Source: JACKGS01 sp964448015
Lineage (GTDB): Bacteria; Patescibacteriota; Saccharimonadia; Saccharimonadales; UBA7683
Direction of reading: 5' to 3'
Length of the DNA stretch: 29,563 nt
Assembly: GCA_964448015.1 (NCBI GenBank)
Contig: CAYUUV010000010.1
Coordinates: 1-29,563 of the forward strand
Within the stretch, counting starts at the first letter, position 1. Every line of letters begins with the position of its first letter. Both the position numbers and the translations under genes were made by a program. Under the pieces are notes generated by a model. It had not been told where the DNA came from and ran no database searches. It saw nothing but the letters and a program-made list of their open reading frames with translations. Below are positions 22,674 to 28,187 of this stretch, in pieces.

Positions 22674-22780
22674 GCCCGGACTCCTGTTTACACAGTCTAC
22701 TGTAGCTCTTTTTGTCAGTTTGCGCTGTGACATTGCTCACATGGCTTGCCTTCTGGTTGCAGTGCTGGTGTGACGAGTTG

Positions 22781-23038
22781 CTACTTGAGTTTATTGGCCT
22801 GCAGGGCGCTGTCAATTTTAGCTCGATTAAAGCCAACAATAACTTCTTCGCCAATTTCAATCACCGGTACACCCATTTGACCTGATTTTTTGACCATTTC
22901 TTCAGCAGCCTGCTGGTCTTCTTCTACATTAATGTCGTTGTATGCCACGCCGATGCTATCAAAATATTTTTTAGCTTGATGACAAAAGCCGCACCAGGTT
23001 GTTGAATAGACCGTGACCGTTGTTGGGGTGTTTGACAT
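22781..23038 (-). CDS. Glutaredoxin-like protein (NrdH/GrxC type)
   Basis: The 85-residue thioredoxin-fold protein has the redox site WCGFC (C16, C19), a cis-proline in GVPVIEIG (P58) and a terminal GF (69-70), all in the expected places. It would reduce disulphides or serve as electron donor for ribonucleotide reductase. The CGFC site is intermediate between NrdH and glutaredoxin. It starts 11 bases after the ArsR gene and is the second gene of that operon, so it is probably under ArsR control, which suggests a redox or metal response. Confidence 0.9.
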   Translation of the reverse strand: MSNTPTTVTVYSTTWCGFCHQAKKYFDSIGVAYNDINVEEDQQAAEEMVKKSGQMGVPVIEIGEEVIVGFNRAKIDSALQANKLK

Positions 23039-23049
23039 AGCTCGTCTCC

Positions 23050-23322
23050 TTATACCTTAAAAATTATATCAAGCAGTAATTTTTTATCACGCGAATCACT
23101 TGAAACTTCATAACACACACGCTGGCCTTCGCGAACGCGCCGCACGAGCCCTGCTTCCGCTAGAATCTTCATATGCTGAGAGACACAGGCTGAGCTAATA
23201 TGTAGCTCACTTGCCAGTTGGCTGACGCAGATTTCCCTTTTTTCGCTCAGTATCTGAAGTAATCGAAAACGTGTCTTGTCGCCGAGGGCGTGGAATGTTT
23301 GCACATATTCTTCAGTCTGCAT
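23050..23322 (-). CDS. ArsR-family winged-helix repressor
   Basis: The 90-residue regulator has the ArsR core: HALGDKTRFRLLQIL at 11-25, ICVSQLASELHISSACVSQHMKIL at 31-54 as the recognition region, and a beta wing LVRRVREGQRVCYEV. Cysteines 32, 46 and 70 are available, but the classical CxC metal site (ELCVC) is only half present, so a redox or other signal is as likely as metal. It heads an operon with the glutaredoxin gene. A palindrome lies between its promoter boxes, the expected place for autorepression, and the mRNA looks leaderless. Confidence 0.92.
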   Translation of the reverse strand: MQTEEYVQTFHALGDKTRFRLLQILSEKREICVSQLASELHISSACVSQHMKILAEAGLVRRVREGQRVCYEVSSDSRDKKLLLDIIFKV

Positions 23323-23328
23323 ACTTAA

Positions 23329-23357
23329 ATATTAAGCAATTACTTAATAGATTGCAA
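23329..23357 (-). promoter_or_regulatory. Autoregulated leaderless ArsR promoter
   Basis: Minus strand: TTGCAA (23352-23357), 17-bp spacer, TAATAT (23329-23334), six bases to the ATG at 23322. The spacer holds ATTAAG-N-AATT-N-CTTAAT (23331-23348), an 18-bp inverted repeat with a single unmatched pair and the usual size of an ArsR operator. A bound dimer would cover the whole promoter. Confidence 0.75.
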
Positions 23358-23395
23358 GCCTTGCAAGATTGGTTATAGCGAATCAAGCGCGCATA

Positions 23396-23704
23396 TTACT
23401 CTCGAGCAGTCAGTCCGGCAAAGGCAAGTGCGAAAGTTAGTACAAAGCCGACAACCAGCGACACGACAGTGTATAAGCCGGGCGATTGGTATGAGTAGAT
23501 ACTAAAAAATATTAAAAAAACAGCGTTGGCGAGGAGAATGACGGTTACTTTTTGCTTCAAGAGTACATGGCTGAAGAATGCGATCACAAAGGGGATCATG
23601 AGCAACACGAGCCATAGTATCATCGGGTCTTGTGCGCTGTGTTGCGCAGCTTCGGCGGCTGTTTCATGTACCTCGCCAGCGTGTGCTAAAAAGTAGGTAA
23701 TCAT
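23396..23704 (-). CDS. Small three-helix membrane protein
   Basis: The 102-residue protein has three predicted membrane helices, at about 28-48, 52-68 and 76-97. A short polar N-terminus (HAGEVHETAAEAAQHSAQD) rich in histidine and acid might bind metal. I do not recognise a family. TACAAT lies seven bases before the ATG, again implying a leaderless mRNA, though the -35 box is poor. It lies behind the ArsR gene but on its own promoter. Confidence 0.6.
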   Translation of the reverse strand: MITYFLAHAGEVHETAAEAAQHSAQDPMILWLVLLMIPFVIAFFSHVLLKQKVTVILLANAVFLIFFSIYSYQSPGLYTVVSLVVGFVLTFALAFAGLTARE

Positions 23705-24201
23705 AGTTCAAATTGTATCATACCTCCAGCGGGCCTGTGGGCAGGCTTCAATTTTGTCACCAGGCTCCAGCAGGTATTTTTTGCAGGGTGTAAAAGATTT
23801 AGTTGCAATTGTTGGTAGATTTCTTCGCCCTTCGCAGTCTTGCTACGGAGAACGGGTCGACTAGGCCCCGCCTGTCTGGTCGACAGAACGGGCAGGTTGA
23901 GATGACAGGCGTTCGTATGTGTGAGGGGTTGAAATTCAGATTGCTGTCGGGTGAAAATGTTTTGGTATACGTTTCGCCTCGTAAAGGCTCATCAGAGTAG
24001 TTGTGAGAGGTATCTCGTATCTACTGACGTATAGGCGATGACGGGAGCGCAACTGCAATTGGTCAAACCAATCTGCGCTCAGTGACTCGATGTCACTAGC
24101 CGTCCGCCCTGTGTGCGATGGGTCTTGGGTGAGCTTATAGTGACTAACATTTCACTCACCTGTTTCCATTTTGGTCTGCACTCACCATTACCCCATCAGG
24201 T
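23705..24201. other. Gene-free stretch with repeat copy A and hairpins
   Basis: No convincing gene is seen. At 23815-23909 lies a degenerate palindromic repeat with TCGAC, GGCCCCGCCTG and CAGAACGGGCAGG parts, ending GAGATGACA, akin to the copy at 25065. At 24045-24080 GAGCGCA/TGCGCTC encloses ATTGGT-CAA-ACCAAT, and AGTGAC-TCGAT-GTCACT follows at 24081-24097. A pair of GGTGAG/CTCACC arms spans about 24128-24162, beyond the end of the GC-rich membrane gene, and may help end its transcript. Confidence 0.6.
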
Positions 24202-24666
24202 TCATTGGTTTCCTAGCCGGATCTTCATCTTTTGCACCACGGTGCCGAAGATGAACCAGACTAGCATTACCAGAGAGGCTTCGATGCCGCTGACCTGCAA
24301 CCCACCGGTTTGACCCCGGTAGGCATAGGAAGCTACGGCAGTGCCTGCGCCACTGCTCAGCCCAAAGACCATTGCGGTCTTCATGCCGGCGACCCTGAGT
24401 CTGGTATCGGGGTTGGCGGCTGCCGCGCCGGCATAGTGGATTGCTCCCCACAAGATGCCGGCGAAGATTGCCACGAACGTACCAGCAACCGGGCCGTTGA
24501 CCTCTCGCACGTAAGTGTGTGGAAAAATCACAGAGAAACCGGTCGCCAGAAATCCGACCCCAACGAGCGCGATGAGTCCTGTGAGCCTTCCGAGATCAAT
24601 CGGATTGTTCGTGAACTTCTGCTCGTCCAGGTGCTGTGCCTGATCGTATAGCTTTGCTTCTTCCAT
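24202..24666 (-). CDS. GC-rich four-helix membrane protein
   Basis: With the ATG at 24666 the protein has 154 residues: a charged N-terminus (EEAKLYDQAQHLDEQKF) and four membrane helices at about 30-48, 60-80, 95-113 and 122-143, rich in Gly and Ala. No family is recognised. The start has a perfect AAAGGAGG Shine-Dalgarno, unlike the leaderless neighbours, and GC is near 60 percent, so it was probably acquired from another lineage. It follows a 50-residue membrane-protein gene on the same strand, with a palindrome in between. Confidence 0.72.
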   Translation of the reverse strand: MEEAKLYDQAQHLDEQKFTNNPIDLGRLTGLIALVGVGFLATGFSVIFPHTYVREVNGPVAGTFVAIFAGILWGAIHYAGAAAANPDTRLRVAGMKTAMVFGLSSGAGTAVASYAYRGQTGGLQVSGIEASLVMLVWFIFGTVVQKMKIRLGNQ

Positions 24667-24700
24667 CTTTCCTCCTTTCAGGAAGGACACGGGTACTTAC

Positions 24701-24717
24701 GTGAGTACGGTACTCAC
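24701..24717. promoter_or_regulatory. 17-bp palindrome between the two GC-rich genes
   Basis: GTGAGTAC-G-GTACTCAC is a perfect inverted repeat with 8-bp arms, 34 bases upstream of the Shine-Dalgarno-led ATG of the four-helix protein. It looks like an operator. Related TCACTCACC words occur at 24730 and 24153, on both sides of the gene. Confidence 0.55.
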
Positions 24718-24752
24718 TGCGTGAAGATGGTCACTCACCCCTGGGGTTGATG

Positions 24753-24905
24753 TTACAGCTCACCTGCCAATGTACCGGCGATACTGCCAGCAATCACCGC
24801 AGCGACCGCCAGGAGGATACCGGTGGCGACACCGACCGTCACCGTCCATGCGATGGCGATGAGCCACCCCAGTCCGGTCACGATCACCGTGATGGGCTTG
24901 TCCAT
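24753..24905 (-). CDS. 50-residue GC-rich membrane protein
   Basis: This short frame encodes MDKPITVIVTGLGWLIAIAW followed by a second hydrophobic stretch (GVATGILLAVAAVIAGSIAGTLAG) and ends GEL: two membrane helices in 50 residues. A GAGGGGGTG lies just before the ATG. The strongest promoter in the window (TTGACT-17-TATAAT, extended TG) lies 72 bases upstream on the same strand. Composition matches the next gene, so the two form an operon. It could be a small partner or regulator of the four-helix protein; no family is recognised. Confidence 0.6.
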   Translation of the reverse strand: MDKPITVIVTGLGWLIAIAWTVTVGVATGILLAVAAVIAGSIAGTLAGEL

Positions 24906-24976
24906 TTCACCCCCTCGGGTGATTCGCCCGATTTCTCGGGGTACGTAGAACCGCGGAAGTGCGACCCTATCTTATG

Positions 24977-25005
24977 ATTATAGCATAGATAAGCAAACTA
25001 GTCAA
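24977..25005 (-). promoter_or_regulatory. Near-consensus promoter of the GC-rich membrane operon
   Basis: Minus strand: TTGACT (25000-25005), 17-bp spacer ending TGC, TATAAT (24977-24982). Its -35 box nearly touches that of the divergent ATP synthase promoter. Confidence 0.8.
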
Positions 25006-25007
25006 TG

Positions 25008-25036
25008 TTGTGTCGGAGCAGTAGAATTGATAAGAT
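25008..25036 (+). promoter_or_regulatory. Candidate promoter of the ATP synthase operon
   Basis: Plus strand: TTGTGT (25008-25013), 17-bp spacer, TAAGAT (25031-25036). It would give a leader of about 120 bases that includes the palindromic repeat at 25065-25124. Confidence 0.5.
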
Positions 25037-25064
25037 GAGTGTCAGATGAAGGGTTATGTAACGA

Positions 25065-25124
25065 ACCAGATCTCTCGACAAGCCCCGACCGTCTGCTTGA
25101 CGGAACGAGCAAGTCGAGATGACA
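25065..25124 (+). repeat. GATGACA-type palindromic repeat, copy B
   Basis: ATCTCTCGAC and GTCGAGAT form the outer arms, with CCCCGACCGTCTG and inner GC-rich sequence between, followed by GACAAGG. It belongs with the copy near 23815-23909 and lies in the leader of the ATP synthase operon. Confidence 0.7.
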
Positions 25125-25163
25125 AGGCCGCCAAGGCTTATTTTTATGTTCAAGGTGTCGTCA

Positions 25164-26012
25164 ATGAGTAATATTTTTACAACGTTTGCATCTGAAGGGA
25201 TTCATGTCAGCCTGAAGGCAGAGCCAATTCAACAGGCTGGGCATTTTGTGATCACGAACGCCATTATTTATGGCGTACTTTGTGCTGGACTACTGGGTGT
25301 GATGCTGTATGCCGCGGCTCGAAAGTCCTCCCCTCGACCCAGCCACAGTGTGTTTGCGAACGCCGTGGAATGGCTGGTGGAATATGTTATCAATCTGCTG
25401 GAAGGCCCTTTTGGCTCGCGTGAAAAGGCAGCTCGGTTTACTCCCTACTTTGCCTCGTTCTTCTTCTTTATTATGTTTAGCAACCTAATGGGTCTGCTGC
25501 CCCTGGTTGGTCCGGCGCTGCATGTTGAAGGCACGCCGCTCTTTCGCCCGATGACGGCAGATTTAAATGGCACGATTGCCCTTAGTGTTACCGCAATTAT
25601 TTTAGTGCAGGTTCTTTCTATTAAAGAACAGGGCGTGAAAGGTCATCTCAAGCATTATTTTAGTGACAAGCCGTGGAATCCAATTAACTTCTTTATCGGT
25701 ATTTTAGAAGTATTCGGTGAGGTCACACGCATTATTAGCCTCAGTCTTCGGCTGTTTTTAAATACCGCAGTTGGTGAAATTCTCATTGCTGTCTTTACTA
25801 GTATGATCGCTCCTGATGGCATGACGCCATTTGCGGTGATCCCAATTTTTATGTTTGAAATGTTAGTTGCCGGAATCCAGGCCTATGTCTTTACCATATT
25901 GACTGCGACATACCTCGGACTTTCTATTCAGCACGCCGATCACGGCGAAGATCATTCTGTACATCATGCACCTGATGCTCCTAAAACAAAGGTCGAGAGC
26001 ATTCATGCGTGA
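25164..26012 (+). CDS. atpB: ATP synthase F0 subunit a
   Basis: Subunit a forms the proton half-channels next to the c-ring. With the ATG at 25164 (AAGGTG upstream) it has 282 residues and about six membrane helices. The essential arginine is R196 in IISLSLRLFLNTAVGEIL; most bacteria have LRLFGN here, whereas this has LRLFLN. The segment PWNPINFFIGILEVFGEVTR and the last helices with IQAYVFTILTATYLG are typical. The C-terminus is a His-rich tail (HADHGEDHSVHHAPDAPKT), an odd addition that may face the cytoplasm or bind metal. It is the first gene of the operon; no atpI is seen. Confidence 0.95.
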   Translation: MSNIFTTFASEGIHVSLKAEPIQQAGHFVITNAIIYGVLCAGLLGVMLYAAARKSSPRPSHSVFANAVEWLVEYVINLLEGPFGSREKAARFTPYFASFFFFIMFSNLMGLLPLVGPALHVEGTPLFRPMTADLNGTIALSVTAIILVQVLSIKEQGVKGHLKHYFSDKPWNPINFFIGILEVFGEVTRIISLSLRLFLNTAVGEILIAVFTSMIAPDGMTPFAVIPIFMFEMLVAGIQAYVFTILTATYLGLSIQHADHGEDHSVHHAPDAPKTKVESIHA

Positions 26013-26209
26013 TGTAGTGAAATCACAATCTTGGCACATTTTGAGCTTTTCTGCTCCAGTGCTCAACGTGGTATGTCAAATACCACTTTCTGCGCGCTTC
26101 ACAGAGAAACCTCAAACTGCACTCAAGACTTGCGATTTCAAGAATCAAAAGACGGATTTAGGGAAAAATTAAGTCTCGCTTTTCAAGCGGGCAATAAAGG
26201 AAACACTAT
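26013..26209 (+). other. atpB-atpE spacer with hairpins
   Basis: The 197-bp spacer holds no convincing gene. GTGGTAT-GTCAA-ATACCAC (26068-26086) makes a 7-bp hairpin, and TCGCTTTTCAAGCGGG another just before the AAGGA site of atpE. Such structures could shape mRNA decay so that subunit c is made in excess. Confidence 0.5.
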
Positions 26210-26446
26210 ATGATTCAATTATTTGCAGATACAGCAGCAAGTCCAGTTATGTGGAAGGGCTTAATGCTTTCAGTTGCGCTTGGCGCAGCAGCAATTGCTC
26301 TTGGCTGGGTTGGCTCAAGCTACATGAAGGCTTTGGGTCGCAACCCAGAGGCTGGTAAGGCAGCTGGCCAGATCGTTATCATCGCCGCGATGATCGAAGT
26401 AACCGCACTACTCGCCTTCCTGCTTGGCGCGTTCTTGCTTGGCTAG
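26210..26446 (+). CDS. atpE: ATP synthase F0 subunit c
   Basis: This 78-residue hairpin protein builds the rotor ring. Helix 1 (about 17-38) is Gly/Ala-rich; the polar loop ALGRNPEAGK at 41-50 contacts subunits gamma and epsilon; helix 2 (about 53-75) carries the ion-binding E63 in AAMIEVTALLAF. The helix-1 glutamine and the E-S pair of sodium-type rings are not seen, so proton coupling is likelier. AAGGA eight bases upstream sets the start. A hairpin with a T-run directly follows the gene. Confidence 0.96.
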   Translation: MIQLFADTAASPVMWKGLMLSVALGAAAIALGWVGSSYMKALGRNPEAGKAAGQIVIIAAMIEVTALLAFLLGAFLLG

Positions 26447-26453
26447 AACAAAC

Positions 26454-26488
26454 GGTGGCGGAGATCGTAGCGAGATTCGCCACCTTTT
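26454..26488 (+). terminator. Intrinsic-terminator-like hairpin directly after atpE
   Basis: GGTGGCG (26454-26460) and CGCCACC (26478-26484) form a 7-bp stem followed by TTTT. Placed after the rotor gene inside the operon, it could end part of the transcripts and raise the ratio of c to the later subunits. Confidence 0.65.
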
Positions 26489-26509
26489 AAAGAAAGATTT
26501 ACTTGAAGA

Positions 26510-26653
26510 AATATGAAATATGAAATAAGCAATATGAAGAAAACCATTGGTGTCATTCTGAACATGATTCAGAATCTAATCGATCATTGGATCCCGAATC
26601 AAGTTCGGGATGACAAAACTGCCCATATTTCATATTCCATTTTTCATATTTCA
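26510..26653. repeat. Palindromic repeat, copy D, in the atpE-atpF spacer
   Basis: The outer A/T-rich arms (ATATGAAATATGAAATAAGC on the left, TATTTCATATTCCATTTTTC on the right) enclose GTGTCATTCTGAAC, a GATTCAGAATC part, ATCGATCATTGGATCCCG and CGGGATGACA. It matches copy E (27991-28163) along its length apart from about 30 bases that E has and D lacks. Confidence 0.88.
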
Positions 26654-26673
26654 AATACAATCGGAGAAACAAT

Positions 26674-27213
26674 ATGATACACACACTTACATTACTCGCT
26701 AATACTGCCTCAGAAGAGGCGCAAGGTATCGCGGCGCTTGGTTTGAGCCCGTGGGCTATTTTGGCGCAAGGTGTCACCTTCTTAGTCTTCTTTGTACTGA
26801 TTAAAAAGTTTGCACTTGGCAAAATTGTCGATACGTTAGAAACTCGCCGCAAAACAATTGAAAGCAGTCTTGATAAGGCTGAAGAGCTAACTAAGCAAAA
26901 CGAAGAAGCTGAACAACGAGTTAACGTCCTACTCTCAGAGGCTCGCAAAGAAGCTGAAGAAATCGTGAGCAAAAGCCGCGAAGAAGCCGGCGCGATTGTA
27001 GCTGATGCTGAAAAAGCAGCTGGCGACAAAGCTGAGAAGATCATCGCCGATGGCAAACTACAGATTGAAGCTGAGGTTGTAAAAGCCCGCGAAGCATTGA
27101 AGAAAGAAACCCTTGGCTTGGTGGCTCAGGCGACCGAAGCAGTGCTTGGCGAAATTGTTGATGCGAAGAAATCTGAAGCTTTAATCAAAAAAGCTCTTAA
27201 GGAGAATAAATAA
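26674..27213 (+). CDS. atpF: ATP synthase F0 subunit b
   Basis: The 179-residue peripheral-stalk subunit has one N-terminal membrane helix (about 27-46, WAILAQGVTFLVFFVLIKKF) preceded by a short outside segment, then the conserved turn to a long charged right-handed coiled coil (TLETRRKTIESSLDKAEELT onward, rich in Ala/Glu/Lys). Length is normal. GGAG eight bases before the ATG marks the start. The stop TAA overlaps the next ATG by one base (TAATG), coupling it to the unknown gene that follows. Confidence 0.95.
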   Translation: MIHTLTLLANTASEEAQGIAALGLSPWAILAQGVTFLVFFVLIKKFALGKIVDTLETRRKTIESSLDKAEELTKQNEEAEQRVNVLLSEARKEAEEIVSKSREEAGAIVADAEKAAGDKAEKIIADGKLQIEAEVVKAREALKKETLGLVAQATEAVLGEIVDAKKSEALIKKALKENK

Positions 27214-27614
27214 TGGGTGGTATTCGAGGTTCAGTAAGTGCTCCGATGGAGCGTGATGAATTACTGGCTACGCGACTTGCAACGCTTCGAGGAATTCATT
27301 TACAAAACTCAATCGGCTTAAGTATGCGTGACGGTGAAGACTTGGGCGCTGCGCTTTCCGAGCTGGGTTATGGTTGTGATTATGAGCCAGCACTAAGTTA
27401 CAGTGGCGTTCTAGGAGATTATGTGGTTGTGCCTCCCGAGGGTTCGAGGGATGGAAAATATATAGATATCGTGAGATTTACGGGAGGTGTAATTGTGAAT
27501 TCAGAATATGAACTTCCGAGGCATCCAAGTGACCGTCGTGAGAAATTGAGTTACATAAGTCTCGGCGTGTTACATAAATTGCTTGACAACAAACTATCAG
27601 GAAAGAATACATGA
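27213..27614 (+). CDS. Unknown protein encoded inside the atp operon
   Basis: The 133-residue soluble protein lies between subunits b and delta, where other bacteria have nothing. It overlaps atpF by one base and atpH by four (ATGA) and has its own AAGGAG, so it is built into the operon. No membrane helix, coiled coil or metal site is seen. The middle is beta-like (YEPALSYSGVLGDYVVVPPE; KYIDIVRFTGGVIVNSEYEL), between helical ends (ERDELLATRLATLRGIHLQN; SYISLGVLHKLLDNKL). It resembles no ATP synthase subunit known to me. As the delta subunit behind it is short, it might replace the missing part or help assembly, but this is speculation. Confidence 0.75.
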   Translation: MGGIRGSVSAPMERDELLATRLATLRGIHLQNSIGLSMRDGEDLGAALSELGYGCDYEPALSYSGVLGDYVVVPPEGSRDGKYIDIVRFTGGVIVNSEYELPRHPSDRREKLSYISLGVLHKLLDNKLSGKNT

Positions 27615-27985
27615 ATAGACTCGATATAGCACGCGGGTTCGTCGCTCGTTTAGATAAAGTTGGCGCTCAGAAGGCAGTCAAAGAACTTGCCTCTCTGTTG
27701 CTGGAATATCGACTACATTCTCAGATAGATGAAATTCTGGCAGATATTTCTGTAGAATATGCCAGGGTTCATGGAGTGGTTGAGGCTGAAGTTCGCACCG
27801 TCTTCCCTCTTTCAAAAGTATTGAAAACAGAGCTTGAAAATCGTGTCAAAGAATCAACGGGCGCTAAAAAAGTGATTTTACACGAAGAGATTGATAGGAG
27901 CCTGTTGGGTGGCCTGATTGTTTCTACGCCAGGCATGGAACTTGATGTATCACTAAAAACGAAACTAGCAAAGTTAAGAGCATGA
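27611..27985 (+). CDS. atpH: ATP synthase F1 subunit delta, short form
   Basis: The product has 124 residues, against about 175 in most bacteria. The C-terminal half is well conserved: VEAEVRTVFPLSKVLKTELE, then LHEEIDRSLLGGLIVSTPGM-ELDVSLKTKLAKLR, which matches the delta/OSCP end that binds subunit b. The N-terminal helical domain that caps the alpha subunits is reduced to about 50 residues. The shortening is not a frameshift, because the ATG overlaps the previous stop and the reading frame is clean. Some small-genome bacteria have similarly short delta subunits. Confidence 0.85.
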   Translation: MNRLDIARGFVARLDKVGAQKAVKELASLLLEYRLHSQIDEILADISVEYARVHGVVEAEVRTVFPLSKVLKTELENRVKESTGAKKVILHEEIDRSLLGGLIVSTPGMELDVSLKTKLAKLRA

Positions 27986-27990
27986 GGAAC

Positions 27991-28163
27991 TGAAATATGA
28001 AATATGAAATAAGCAATAAGAAGAAAATCACTGGTGTCATTCTGAACTTGCCGTGTCCCGTGCGAAGCTATTCGGGAATTCAGAATCTAATCGATCATTG
28101 GATCCCGAATCAAGTTCGGGATGACAGAACTGCCCATATTTCATATTTCTTATTTCATATTTC
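27991..28163. repeat. Palindromic repeat, copy E, in the atpH-atpA spacer
   Basis: This has the same outer A/T-rich arms and core as copy D, plus an insertion around TTGCCGTGTCCCG and GCGAAGCTATTCGGGAATT that it shares with copy C near 14940. Copies D and E interrupt the same operon 1.5 kb apart in the same orientation. The repeat fills nearly the whole spacer up to the Shine-Dalgarno of atpA. Confidence 0.9.
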
Positions 28164-28187
28164 TACGCAACTGAAAGGAGCGAACTA

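Noticed and set aside
22603..22860. An 85-codon minus-strand frame spanning the gap before the glutaredoxin gene
   Set aside because: It overlaps parts of two supported genes in another frame and has no domain or ribosome site.
24747..24977. A 76-codon plus-strand frame
   Set aside because: It is antisense to the 50-residue membrane-protein gene and its promoter.
25966..26172. A 68-codon frame between atpB and atpE as an extra atp gene
   Set aside because: Out of frame with atpB, no ribosome site, no membrane helix or family likeness, and it covers hairpins.
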